A program made the position numbers and the translations under genes. Shown in pieces: positions 48,474 to 59,051 of a stretch of DNA of 64,000 nt. A model generated the notes under the pieces. That model had not been told where the DNA came from. It worked only from the letters and a program-made list of their open reading frames with translations, and made no database searches. Origin of the DNA: Diadophis punctatus similis (lineage: Eukaryota; Chordata; Lepidosauria; Squamata; Dipsadidae); the NCBI GenBank assembly GCA_023053685.1, contig JALIGW010000001.1, positions 229,176,434-229,240,433 on the forward strand, in the 5' to 3' direction. Position 1 is the first letter of the stretch; every line of letters starts with the position of its first letter.

Positions 48474-49004
48474 TGACAGTTAGAACAATTAATCAGTGGA
48501 ACAACTTGCTTCTTAAATTGTAGGTGCTCCAACATTGGAGGTTTTAAAGAAGAGATTGGACAACCATTGGTCTGAAATAGTATAGGGTTTCTTGCCTGAG
48601 AAGAGGGTTAGACTAGAAGACCTCCAAGGTTCCTTCCATCTCTGTTATTCTGTTAGAAACGAGAGGGGCTTTTGCCCCTCTCCTAAATTAACTAATCTAA
48701 AGTATTTTTTCATCAATATTGAATAAAGCTATGATTGAGTTATAAGCCAGGTTTCTTTCCTCCCTTTTCTTTTTGATTGTGAAGAAATTTCATAACTCTC
48801 CTTGGGCTTTCCATTAGATTAGCCCCAAATTGAGCATGCCCTGTTGATTATGCAGAACTGCTTTATGTACAATTGGTATACCCTGGGTGGCATGGGAAAT
48901 TCATTACTCCTTCTGGATCCGTAGTGTGCAACTGTGCATATCATTAAAGAATAGAGATAAAGTGGCATGCTGTTTAATCCTGACAATGATTTTTGTATCT
49001 ACAG

Positions 49005-49073
49005 ATTCTTGGACTGACATTTGCAATGACCATGTATTGTCAGGTTGTCAAGGCAGACACCTACTGTGCATAA
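49005..49073 (+). CDS. TSPAN4: tetraspanin-4, last coding exon
   Basis: Encodes the final 22 residues, ILGLTFAMTMYCQVVKADTY then CA, and the stop TAA at 49071-49073. It finishes the fourth membrane span and gives the short cytoplasmic tail; the cysteine in MYCQVV is placed as the palmitoylated juxtamembrane cysteine of tetraspanins. Acceptor TATCTACAG, phase 0. The four exons give 128 codons, a bit over half of the usual 238-239 residue protein. Confidence 0.98.
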   Translation: MLGLTFAMTMYCQVVKADTYCA

Positions 49074-49160
49074 AAACCATCTTCAGGGTCCGTCAGCCAC
49101 CTCTCCACAAGACGAAAGACCCTCCATCCTGTTGTCATATTTTTTCTATGTAAAATAAAC
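49074..49160 (+). terminator. TSPAN4: TSPAN4 3' UTR start and candidate poly(A) signal
   Basis: After the stop codon, AATAAA occurs at 49154-49159 (GTAAAATAAACTGTATAATC), then again at 49255-49260. The first would give a very short 3' UTR; the second a slightly longer one. Which is used cannot be told from sequence. A much longer 3' UTR is not excluded. Confidence 0.5.
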
Positions 49161-50731
49161 TGTATAATCCTCTATGGAAAAATTGTGGATCACCCTAGTT
49201 TTGTCACACCGCTCAAACGGTATCATCGCGGAACTCTCAGACTTGCTCCGACAAAATAAATCCTTCTCTCTAAATGGCAAGAAAACAAAGGAAGGAGCGG
49301 CTCTCTTGTTGCACAGACTGTGGTTTAGTTCGAGGCGGAGTTTAATCTCTGCAGGCTGTTGACAAATAGAAATGTTCCACCTAGCCCTATTTCATCAGTC
49401 CTCAAAGTACAGGGAGCTTTTTTTCTTTTTCATGATGATAGAGAGGATGTGGAGCAGCCATTTCTTAGCATTTGGTTTTAGCCAGCTTAGCATCTCGGCC
49501 CAGGGGCATGCTCTGAACTTCTCAAAATTGTGTCACGGAATGAGAGGTCTTTGGGGAAAGCGTGAAGAAAGGGTTTCAGATATCCAATCAGATCTGACTG
49601 TAAACAGCACTGGAATTCTTACTCTTTAAACCAGTGCAATGACGTTCAAGTACTAATGTCTGAATACATCCATATAGAATACCCACCGACAATTCTAGCA
49701 GCTGCCTACAAAGCACATCAATCTTCTCTTCCTTTGTATTCCACAGGACCATGGAGTCAAATGGAAAGATCTCCTAGGGAAGAAACTTAGGCCACTGAGA
49801 AACAAGCAATTGCATCAAACAGATTTATTCTTCAGCGGATATGTAATCACCTTTCTGTCACTGTCCTCTGGATTTTCTTTTAAGTGTCATTCCAAGTGTC
49901 ATTTTTAAGTGTCAATATGTCCTTTTTTTCTGTTGTTGGCCCCTTTGTCTCTTTGCCTTTTCCTTAATTTGCTTTGTCATATTTCACCTTTAAATAGGAT
50001 AGATTCACTGGGGGGGGGGACTATGCTGTAAACATGCTTTGTAGCTGCTTTTTAAAGAAACGAATTATTCCAAGAAGGAATTGAGAGGTTGGAAGAAATT
50101 CCCCACTAACCAAAAAGGTTTTAAACAGACATTCATTTCCTTTTTCCTTTTCTTTTCTCTGCTATTAATATACATAGACGAACATGCAAGTAAAGATGTT
50201 CAAGCACATTCCCATCACTGCTTACAACCATAGGCTAGTGAAAGGCTAGCATAGATGATCTGCTCTCAGTCTCAACAATGAAGATTTAGATCAAAATGCT
50301 TGATGGATCAGCTGTATCTGTCTTGCTTTAATGAATCATATATCAGTAAAATGAGTGGATTATCATTGTAGGTGAGCACTAATATGTGTGTTAATACCTG
50401 CATGCTGACAGAAGATTGACCACACTTAGAATGCATAGTTGTAAGCCAGTATTTTTTTTTTTAAAAAATGATATACCACTAACTGTGGCTATCAAAACTG
50501 GAATTGTTCTTGATCATGAATATGGTGCTCATGATTTAAACATCCAAGTAGAATTTAGTGTGTATACATACATTGTTAGTCCACTCAGAGGCCTTCTAAA
50601 GACAGTTCCCTTCCCTACAGTTCTGCTAAAAAAATAAATAAAAGCAAAGAGACATTAATTCAGCCCTTTCCTTTCTTTCCATCCCTTTAGGTACAGTAGA
50701 TCATTGTTTATTTTCCAGTAATGGAAGCTAA
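49161..50731. other. no further gene seen downstream of TSPAN4
   Basis: AT-rich DNA. The first few hundred bases could be 3' UTR if the second poly(A) signal or a later one is used. A poly-G run is at 50010-50019. Confidence 0.5.
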
Positions 50732-50950
50732 TGAGTCAGGTTGGTGCAGTGGTTAAAGCACCAGGCTAGAAACCAGGAGACAGTGAGTTCTAATCCTGCA
50801 CTTTAGAAACAAAGCCAGCTTGGGTGACTTTGGGCCAGTCACTCTGTCTCAGACCGAGGAAGTAGGCCATGGCAAACCACTTCTGAATTCTTGTGAAGAA
50901 ACCTGCAGGGACTTGTCCAGGCAGCCACCCGGAGTAAAAACTGACTCAAA
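50732..50950 (+). mobile_element. tRNA-derived SINE, second family
   Basis: A box GGTTGGTGCAGTGGTTAAAG, B box TGAGTTCTAATCCTGC, body with TTGGGTGACTTTGGGCCAGT, GGCCATGGCAAACCACTTCT and CAGGGACTTGTCCAGGCAGC. Differs from the 33.1-kb family. The decayed copy at 15.7 kb matches it in reverse. Confidence 0.82.
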
Positions 50951-51461
50951 AGTACCCCCTCCCAAAAAAGGAAGACAAGAATATGCAAACCTGCATTGAG
51001 GCTTGTAGGTTCATACAAGTTATTTTCCCCTTATTTAATATTCATAGTTCTTTGAAGTATATAAGAATGAAAGTTTACAACTGCAAAAAGAGAGTCAACC
51101 ATATAAAATCAAGGCCAACCATATCAGTAAAACCTAACACCCTTAACTAAGATATCCCTCAGCAAAACTAGTTTCATGATTCCATGCAGTGTGTGTGTGG
51201 GGGGGGGCAATCTTACATCTGACACACATGCATGATTGAAGACAAAGCAGCCAACTTAGGGTATAGTATTATCCATTTATAAACTCCATAAATAGCTTCA
51301 ATACAAATGTTTAATATAAAAAAGAAAAAACATAAAATGTGACAATATCTTGACTATGATAGGAAATCTAGAACATTCTTATCATTTTCTGTAAAGAAGC
51401 ACTACCTCAGGGCTGTAATTTAAGAAAGAACTAGTATAGGTTAGGATTTGACCCCCTAGAC

Positions 51462-51600
51462 CAGTGGTGGCCAACCTTAAGCATACCATCCGCCAAATTT
51501 TTTCGCAGACGAGTTCCGATCTGCCATTTATTATTTATTTATTTTTTTGGTCATTTTTGTATGCTGCCCCACTTCCGTAGGACTCAGGGTGGCCATACAA

Positions 51601-51641
<41 letters not shown>

Positions 51642-52526
51642 TTCCTTCCTTCCTTCCTTCCTTCCTTCCTTCCTTCCTTCCTTCCTTCCTTCCTTCCTTC
51701 CTTCCTTCCTTCCTTCCTTCCTTTCTTTCTTTCTCCCTGCAAACCAATCCCCACCATGGCTCCTTTCTCCCTCGCCCAGCCCTCTTCCAAGACGCCAAGT
51801 CCTGGAAGAGAAGCCTGGAAGAGCATCGCACTCCCAGGTCCTGGCCGGGGGTCGCTCCCGGGGGAACCGCGCCAAGCGAGGTAGGTGGGTGGATTGCTCC
51901 CCTCCCCTCCCCTCAGTGGAAGAAGGAGCCTCTGTCGCCATCTCCTGCGGGGCTCCAGCCACCCGACTGAGTCCCCGACCGCGGCGCCGGCAGGGTTAAC
52001 GCGCATGGGAGGAAAGGAGAGAGAGCGCTACCACTGCCACTGCTGCTATTGCTGCTCTGGCGTGTCTTTCGCGCAAGGCGCTGCATGTGCAAAGTCTCCC
52101 CGGTCGCTGTGACGGCACCGGGGAGCCCGCGTCCTGGTAAACGATGGAGACGCTGCGCATGCGGGAGGGACTGCGGAGCAGAGGCGCCCGTCAAGTGGGG
52201 CAAGAGGCGCAGGGATGCCAGAAGTGGCGGCACTGGCGGCAAGCTCCTACCTGCATCTCCCGCCCGCCCGCCTCTCATTCTTTTAAATGCTAAGGCAAGA
52301 GGCGGGCGGGCGGGAGACACGGGCAGGAGCCTGCCGCCAATGCCGCCACTTCTGGCATCCCCGCACCTCTTGCCCCACTCGCCGGGTGCCTCTGCTCCGC
52401 GGTCAGAATCACTTTCGCTCGCTAAAACAGTGTCACCTTTTCTGTCCGTTGGATGATTGCAATGCGCCACTTGCAATCAGCCAATGCGCCACGTTTGGCA
52501 CATGCACCACGGTTTGGCCACCCCTG
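51462..52526. mobile_element. 1.07-kb hAT element with GC-rich core
   Basis: Exact 8-bp duplication CCCTAGAC (51454-51461 and 52527-52534). Ends CAGTGGTGGCCAACC and GGTTTGGCCACCCCTG. Inside: a minus-strand LINE/SINE tail near 51520-51595, a CTTT/CCTT microsatellite, then a CpG-rich core with a palindrome around 52281 (TCTCCCGCCCGCCCGCCTC mirrored by GAGGCGGGCGGGCGGGAGA). The core shares long blocks with the 19.1-19.9 kb palindrome although the terminal repeats differ. No transposase. Confidence 0.9.
51600..51732. repeat. CTTT/CCTT microsatellite
   Basis: A CTTT run (51600-51638), a CCTT run (to about 51722) and CTTT again, in the same order and phase as the microsatellite in the 18.3-kb hAT element. 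The Lys/Glu/Arg frames on the opposite strand are artefacts. Confidence 0.95.
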
Positions 52527-52557
52527 CCCTAGACCAACTGTAGACCATGCTCTACAG

Positions 52558-53042
52558 AAGTGCTCCCCAATCTGTTTGGCACCAGGGATTGGTTTCATGG
52601 AAGACAAATTTTCCATGGACTTGGGTGGGGCAGCGGTGGGTTCCTCCCAGTTCGGACTGGCTCTATAGAACCAGTAGTAAATTGGCAGCCTGGATTGCTA
52701 GAACCGGCAGCGACCCAGGCCTGCCATGCCCCCAAGCCAGTTCTCCCGGCGGCGCTATAGGCAGCGCCATCTTGTTTTTCGCTTCTGCGCATGTGCAGAA
52801 GCTTTTTTTAAGTACTGCACATGCGCACGCGCACCAAGCGAGCACGCCCCCACGGCGCGTCCCTGAGCGAACTGGCAGCAAAGAAAGCTGGAACCCACCC
52901 CTGGAGTGGGGTGGGGGAGCACACAACCTAGATCCCATGCAACTGCAGTTTCACTTGCCCACCGCTCACCTCCAGTTGTGCTGTCTGGTGCCTACAGGCT
53001 ACAGATCAGTACTGCTCTGGGCTCGGGGACTGGGGACCCCTG
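52558..53042. mobile_element. hAT element hosting a second hAT
   Basis: Starts AAGTGCTCCCCAATCTG and TTTGGCACCAGGGATTGG, ends GGGGACTGGGGACCCCTG. Flanks are CTCTACAG (52550-52557) and CTCTAGAG (53043-53050), 7 of 8 identical. Interior words such as TTTCATGGAAGACAAATTTT and GCACACAACCTAGATCCCAT belong to a family found widely in vertebrate genomes. It is interrupted at 52631-52903. Inverted relative at 22977-23187. Confidence 0.82.
52631..52903. mobile_element. hAT element (CAGCGGTGGGTT family), nested
   Basis: Ends CAGCGGTGGGTTCCTCCCAG and CTGGAACCCACCCCTG. Flanks GGGTGGGG (52623-52630) and GAGTGGGG (52904-52911), 7 of 8 identical. The inner part has a TTCTGCGCATGTGCAGAAGC hairpin, as in the short copy at 38.2 kb. 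Confidence 0.85.
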
Positions 53043-53050
53043 CTCTAGAG

Positions 53051-53176
53051 TAGTGTTTCTCAACCTTGGAACTTCAAGATGTGTGGCCTTCAACATCCAG
53101 AATTTGGATGATTGGCTGAGGAATTCTGGGAGCTGAAGTCCATATATCTTAAAGTGGCCAAGATTGAGAAACACTG
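53051..53176. mobile_element. hAT MITE adjoining the previous element
   Basis: Ends TAGTGTTTCTCAACCTTGG and CCAAGATTGAGAAACACTG. Flanks CTCTAGAG (53043-53050) and CTCTAGAC (53177-53184), 7 of 8 identical. Its left duplication is the same eight bases that serve as the right duplication of the element at 52558-53042. Arms include a TTCTGGGAGCTGAAGTCCA motif related to 2542-2672. Confidence 0.87.
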
Positions 53177-53675
53177 CTCTAGACTTTATCAATTAACATA
53201 TTGCCTACCCAAATTCATACATGAGTGAAGAGTTGAAGGGTCCAGCAGTAGCCAGTTATAGCAAATGTGTAGAAATTCCTATTCCACCCTGCAGTTGACT
53301 CTCTTGATTCCTCTTGTCCTGTTAAATGTGCATACAATGGACACGTTTGACTTTAAGCAATAATGTACATGTTATTTTCCAATTATTCTGTGGTTTTGAT
53401 TCTTTCCCCTATACAGGAACGAAGAGTGTCTTTGAAATTCCATTTCTGTTAGTTGTCATTGCTCATTACTTTTGACTGTTTTTCAAGCACACCTACTGAC
53501 AGCTTTTAGATTCCTATCTCTGAAGACCGTTATCATAAAATAAGGCAATACGAATAAAACATAGGTTCTAAAAGTAAAATATGAGTTCTAAAAATATTAA
53601 AGTACTCCTGAAGATCCCCTTTATACAAATAAAAGTAGGTGACTCAGCAGAATTACTCTCAGAAATTAACTCATA

Positions 53676-53811
53676 CCCGTGTTTCTCTGAAAATAAGACC
53701 CTGTCTTATATTTTTTTGAACCCTGAAATAAGTGCTTGGCCTTATTGCCATGCACTCAAAAGCCCGATTGGGCTTATTATCAGGGGATGTCCTATTTTGG
53801 GGGAAACAGGG
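53676..53811 (-). mobile_element. TA-flanked MITE, inverted copy of the 37.6-kb element
   Basis: Flanked by TA on both sides. Ends CCCGTGTTTCTCTGAAAATA and TTTGGGGGAAACAGGG. The interior (GAACCCTGAAATAAGTGCTT, AAAGCCCGATTGGGCTTATT) is the reverse complement of the copy in the TSPAN4 intron with few changes. Confidence 0.85.
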
Positions 53812-53813
53812 TA

Positions 53814-56800
53814 GAAGTGAGCAGGAATCTCAGCAGGGAATAAGTAGGCATTAATCATTTCTTAATACTGATTCAAAAAGAAAGAAACTAATGCAAAGCT
53901 CAATAGTTAAACAATAACCTCAAAGGCTTCCTGGATTTTACGGAACAAACAGTAACAAGTATTTCATAGTTTGGAAATCTAGATGAATAGCCTTGCTGTC
54001 TATTGTGTGTATGCTGGCCATTCATTGCAAAGATGGAGGGCTATCACAATAAGATAGGTAGGCTTCACACTTGTTGGATCTTTGTGTTTAGAAGGCCAAG
54101 ATCATTCTAAGCTGGGGTTTTTATTTTCAATACCCAAACTGAACCAGCTAGTAATGTTTTCATATTTAACCTTATTATTTATTAAGTTTATAAACTGCTT
54201 TAATCATTAATGGCATGTGAAAGGCCACTCTGATTTCTAAGACTTTATTTCAGGAGATTAATTTTAATGGAAAGACTACTTTCTTGCTGTTGTTAAATAA
54301 TTGGAACGTCTTTTCAGGATACTGTACGTTATCTAAATATCTAGCATCAGATTCCAATCTCCCTTCTGTATGCTGGCAATATAAACAATTCAACACCTAT
54401 TGAGTAACACTAACCTAAAAAACACCATGATGTTAGTAACTTTAAATATCTTCATAGGAAGCCTAAATCACCATCACACTATCCAGAGAGGATGCTGTTC
54501 TTGGTTCACATGACATTGTCATGACAAAAGGCAGGTGCTGAAAATCCAAGGAACATAGTTGTACAGTATAATGAAATACTTAAGACAGTTTTCTTTAAAG
54601 CTTTTAAAAGAAAGTGTACAGGACCGAATGCAACATAGAGAGAGCCTTTACTTTGAAATGAGAGGAACTAAGACTGTATACCATGGGGAATTACTTGCTT
54701 ATCAGAAGCTTCCTCCTTATGCACGTTGGAAAAACCTTGGTGCTAAAGCAAATCCTGGCTGCCTGTAACACAGAAACCAAACAAATTTAGGAGACCATCA
54801 CCAGCCGTCAGACTAGATACCTGTAGCTAACACAACAGACTACTGTATACTCATTATGCTTCATTAATCGGTCACTCAAATCCCTGTTCAGTGGTTTTTT
54901 TTGGGGGGGGGGGTTAGGGCAGAAAATAATTGAGCCCGAATAAGCAACTGTGAGCAATTTTTACAAGTCCGATTGAAGGAAGGAAATGCTTGTGATACTT
55001 TATTAATTCTTTACTGACATGTATTCCAGACAGCATTCAAGAAGCCAGTGCAATTCCTTTGCTATATTATAAGCACAAGGCTTTAAATATATAATATGAC
55101 CAAAGCCATTTAGGATCAGCTGTGGAGCCTGCCCCCTAAAGGTTCTGGTTTGGGTCCAGGGTGCTTAATTTCTGTTTCATGGCCCAAAGACTTAAAGTCA
55201 ATGCAAATTAAGGATGTGAGTTTACATTTCTGTCTTACTTGCTAGGAATGTGTCTTTTGTCTATTGTGAATATTCCTAAAATGATGTGTGCTTTAATATA
55301 CTGTATAAAATAGCTATTAATAGCTACCTAGGTTTGTTACCTATGGGGGGGGGGAGGCTGGGAGAAGGAAGGTTCAGCACAGATTAAATAATAGGTTTCT
55401 AATCTACAATATGGTTTTTCTAGCACATTATGTTAGGATCTCTCTTTCAGTTTGCCGTATTAAAAGGTACATTTGCCACATATGCTATGGAAGAACACGT
55501 ACCTTAGAAATCAGAGCATAAAGACTTCTTTGAAATTGTGCAATTATGTTGCTGATAGCACAAAGTAACTCCCAGGAATTTCCAGTCAACACAGCCACCG
55601 ACAACGGCATCAGGAGGACACCAAGATTGGGATCACTAGAGATGGGGCAACTTCATACTCTCCAGTTATCCTGAACTACAGCCTTCACGCAGGTGGACTA
55701 TGGTGGGATTTTGAACTCCAGAGATCTGGAAGGCACCCATTTAGAAAAGGCTGGATTGGAGTTTCCTAATCATGTACTAAGATTCTACCCAAACAGCACC
55801 AGAACAAGAGTATATAGCAATCCAAATTTTTTAAATAAAAAAAGACCATGAATGACATGCAAACTTATTCGCTGTATGTCCTGCATGAGATCTCATAGAT
55901 CTCAGTGGAATTTACTCCCCCCCCCAAACTGATGCACAAGACTACAGCCTTCAAATCTTGAAAGCTGTTTTCCAGATTATGTCAGGCAAACATGAGTTTG
56001 CTACAGTGGATACCCTTGACTAAAGCTCAACTCTAGGTGTGACAAAGCATCAATCCATCCCTAGCTTTATCCTGTACATTTTTAAACGCATACAAAAAAG
56101 CAACAACAGGAAAACCACGGGGTGAGAGAAAGATGCTGCGCTTTCCTCTTCAGCTGTTTTGTTTCTTTAAAAATTGCCACCCAAATGTTTTTCTTCACAG
56201 CATTATCCACTATAGTTACCCTACAAAAGACCATCTGTTTAAGATAGAAGCACATTCTGACACACAAGCATAAATGGCTTTTCCCATTGCCTGATCTCCA
56301 CCACAGCACAAAACTGGTCGCGCCTTCAAATGTTCAACCTCTCAAGTCTGAAAATCCAAGTCGAAGTCCCAGGCAAGTACACCTATTCAGATTCAAGTCA
56401 CATCCAGTTTAGGTCAGAGATTTGCAGTAACCATCTACTCACGGCTATGTATATATTTGCAAACCATTTGGTATTTCTAGATAAGCACATAGAAAAATGT
56501 ATAAAACACAACATGAAGAATTCCCAAAGTTCTAACGATGATGTGAGAGATTGGAGATCCTCTCCATCTCCCGTCTACAGTTTTGTAAATGTTGCGCTCC
56601 ATTTTACAAAATGTTTTTATTATGTGGCTCTACTTCTTTTCATATTCCAGTTTTCATATAACTACTTTTTTTAATGTTACCTGTTACTATCCATTGTAGT
56701 TTTTCTTGGTTCCTTGGGTATTCTTGCAGCAAAAAGGAATGGTATATTTTCATGCACCTCATAGGAAAATAAAGCTATACATTATTTTTTAAAAGCTTAT

Positions 56801-57427
56801 TAAATATTCCTTAAAGTTTACAGCAGATTGTGTTTTGTATTCTTTAATATTTCTGTATACAATAATAATAATACTCTTACTAAAACACTTTCAAGTTATA
56901 TTTATGTGGGGGAAATACACAGCACATTTTCTCTATATTCATTTTGTTCCTATTTTGTGCAATGGTTGCGGGTGGTACAATAATTTAGTATTGTTTTGTA
57001 TGAGGTCAATTTTTCATTGAATACAACCTGCTGCAATTCAATTTTTATGGCTTAAAAATTACACAACCTGGGTTACTGCACTTACACGAACCTGTAAGAA
57101 TTTGTTTACACCCTTTGAATAAAATTGGTTTGGAACTTCTCTGGCCCGCTCTGGTGCTGACATTTATATGGTTGCATATTTGCTATATTTTAAAGTCCTT
57201 CACAATCAAACATTCATATGTGTGTGGTTTTAAGTGATGCATAATAGAATAGTTCAGGATCTTAATAAAAATAATACTTACAGTATTTAAAAATATTTAA
57301 AAATATATCACGCCTGGAAGGTACATAAACAAAAAATTATCAATGCAGCCATACAAATAAAATGCAGCTATATAGAAAAAGGATACCATATCAAGTATCA
57401 ATGATGGAATTCTTAGGAATTTTGTTG
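53814..57427. other. repeat-poor stretch, no gene proven
   Basis: Three and a half kilobases with almost no recognisable repeats except a decayed MITE near 55640-55750. No coding exon recognised on either strand. The relative lack of repeats and the poly(A)-like signals at its right end would fit a long 3' UTR, but there is no proof. Confidence 0.4.
56768..57123 (+). terminator. candidate poly(A) signals of an unidentified transcript
   Basis: AATAAA at 56768-56773 (GGAAAATAAAGCTATAC) and 57118-57123 (TTTGAATAAAATTGG). The second is followed by TTTGGAACTTCTCTGG and a TCTGGTGCTGA stretch resembling a GU-rich downstream element. Chance occurrence is possible in AT-rich DNA. Confidence 0.3.
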
Positions 57428-57435
57428 CATTAAAG

Positions 57436-57529
57436 CAGGGCTGGAGAACCATGGCTCTTTTGTGACTTGTGGACTTCAACTCCCAGAATTCCTGGGCCAG
57501 CCATGCTCCCCCATCCCTGCACTAAAGTG
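57436..57529. mobile_element. 94-bp hAT MITE
   Basis: Ends CAGGGCTGGAGAACC and CCCCCATCCCTG. Flanks CATTAAAG (57428-57435) and CACTAAAG (57530-57537), 7 of 8 identical. Contains ACTTGTGGACTTCAACTCCC, the arm of the family at 2.5 and 22.8 kb, with the second arm lost. Confidence 0.78.
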
Positions 57530-57922
57530 CAGTAAATAAAACATACATGGTTGATTATTGAATATATCATTTTTTTACTGATCCAATAATCCACTGAGTG
57601 GAATCCTTAGTGTGTAAGTGCATGCTTATATTAAGAATTTTATACTTTTTTATTAAGAATTTTGATTATAATAGTAAAATCTATTACATTTCTTTAAGTT
57701 TGATTAAGCTTACATTATTTACGGTAAGTTTGAGAAGTTTATTAAGTTTAAGTTATGATTAACTTTTTATTTCATTCAAGATTGAGGGCAGGCTTACCTG
57801 GCATTTTCAGACTTGTCAGTCCAAAGTTCTCTAGCAGTTAGACATAGTTAGTGAGCAATTCCTGAAAATGATTAGGAAGTGAGATTTGAGAATTTAGTGT
57901 TCTCTAAAACGTTCCTTCGTGG

Positions 57923-58380
57923 TTGTTAGCAAGATGGCTAATCTTGTCATCTCAAGGGCCAGGTTACCTTCGGGACTGCATCCTGCCGCATACCTCCCTA
58001 CGATCGGTTAGGGCCCACAGACTTGGTCTCCTCCAGGTCCCATCGACCAAGCAATGCTGGTTGGCGGGGCTGAGGGGGAGAGCCTTCTCTGTGGGAGCTC
58101 CCTTTGGAACCAACTCCCTCCAGAGATCAGGACTATCCCCACCCTGCTGGCCTTCCGTAAAGCAATAAAAACCTGGCTCTTCCGGCAGGCGGGGTGAAAG
58201 TGAGACCAATCAGACTATATATGGGTCTCCCCCCTGGTTATGAATGCTAGATGTTCTTTTAACTTTTGTAGTTTTTAATTGTTATATGATTTTATACTTA
58301 TAAATGGATTTGACATGTTGTTAGCCGCCCAGAGTCCCCCGGGAGTTGGGCGGCATACAAATCTATTTAAATAAATAAAT
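57923..58380 (+). mobile_element. L2/CR1-like LINE 3' end
   Basis: Encodes, with frame changes, a reverse-transcriptase C-terminus of the type RLGLLQVPSTKQCWLAGLRG then AFSVGAPFGTNSLQ. The 3' UTR follows, with TTAGCCGCCCAGAGTCCCCC, GGGAGTTGGGCGGCATAC and an ATTTAAATAAATAAAT tail. This may be the 3' part of the family seen degraded at 14.8-15.5 kb. Confidence 0.65.
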
Positions 58381-58721
58381 CTCCCAATGTTCAAACCCAC
58401 AGTCCCCTTGCGGGAAGCAGCCAACTAGAGCACACGTGGGTAATCTCTCACCCTTATCTGGAGTGGTTCCAAGAAACTGTCCTACTTATGGTTTCTTGGC
58501 CTTTGCTACAATTGTCAGCTCTGCTTCAGTTTGCTATTCCTCCCCCAGAAGTTCAAATAGGGCATAACTTCAAGTCTCTGTGTTAACTTTTTCCCCTTTC
58601 CCTGAATCAATTCTGATCTGTCAATACCCATTTGTGGAAATGGGTATCCAGAATTATGCTTAGCAATCATGGCGTTCTCTTCAGAAGGCTTACAAATGAA
58701 TTATTTTAGTATCTGCTATAC

Positions 58722-59043
58722 CAGGGGTGTCAAACTCGATTTCATTGAGGGCTGCATCAGGGTTGTGTTTGACCTTGGGGGGTGGGTGGCCAGGGTGGAC
58801 GTGACCAGCTCGACGTCACCCGTGTCAGGAGGGCCTGTGGTGGCCCGAGTGCTCTACCAGTGAAAACGGGCTCCCCAGCTCCGTTTTCGGCTGTGACAGC
58901 CTCCTGCAACCCAGTGAAAACGGAGCTCAATTTTTGCTAGCAGAGGCACCGCGGGCCAGTCCTTTGCTGTTTCCAGGGCGGCCCCGCGGTCCAGATCTAA
59001 GCACCCCGCGGGCCGGATCCGGGCCCTGAGTTTGACACCCCTC
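58722..59043. mobile_element. hAT element, inverted relative of 47.2 kb
   Basis: Ends CAGGGGTGTCAAACTCG and GAGTTTGACACCCCTC. Flanks TGCTATAC (58714-58721) and TCCTATAC (59044-59051), 7 of 8 identical. Its right half, read backwards, matches the left half of 47205-47661 (AAGCACCCCGCGGGCCGGAT, CCTTTGCTGTTTCCAGGGCG). Confidence 0.85.
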
Positions 59044-59051
59044 TCCTATAC

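Larger units (their letters stand above)
47943..48654 (+). mobile_element. CR1-type LINE 3' end, split by a nested insertion
   Basis: The left part ends AAGGAATAATTTCCTGACAG (48000). The right part resumes TGACAGTTAGAACAATTAAT (48474) and runs through GAAGAGATTGGACAACCATT to the CR1 end TCTGTTATTCTGTT. The TGACAG repeated at the junctions (47995-48000 and 48474-48479) is the target duplication of the inserted Penelope-like palindrome. Confidence 0.9.
46119..49004 (+). other. TSPAN4: TSPAN4 last intron, 2.9 kb
   Basis: Bounded by GTATTT and TATCTACAG. About the middle third is transposon sequence: a hAT element at 47.2-47.7 kb and the three-level nest at 47.9-48.7 kb. The remainder shows no recognised feature. 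Confidence 0.9.

Noticed and set aside
51531..52476. Several frames of 98-187 codons on both strands
   Set aside because: They arise from the microsatellite and GC-rich core of a hAT element whose 8-bp duplication defines it as one non-coding unit.
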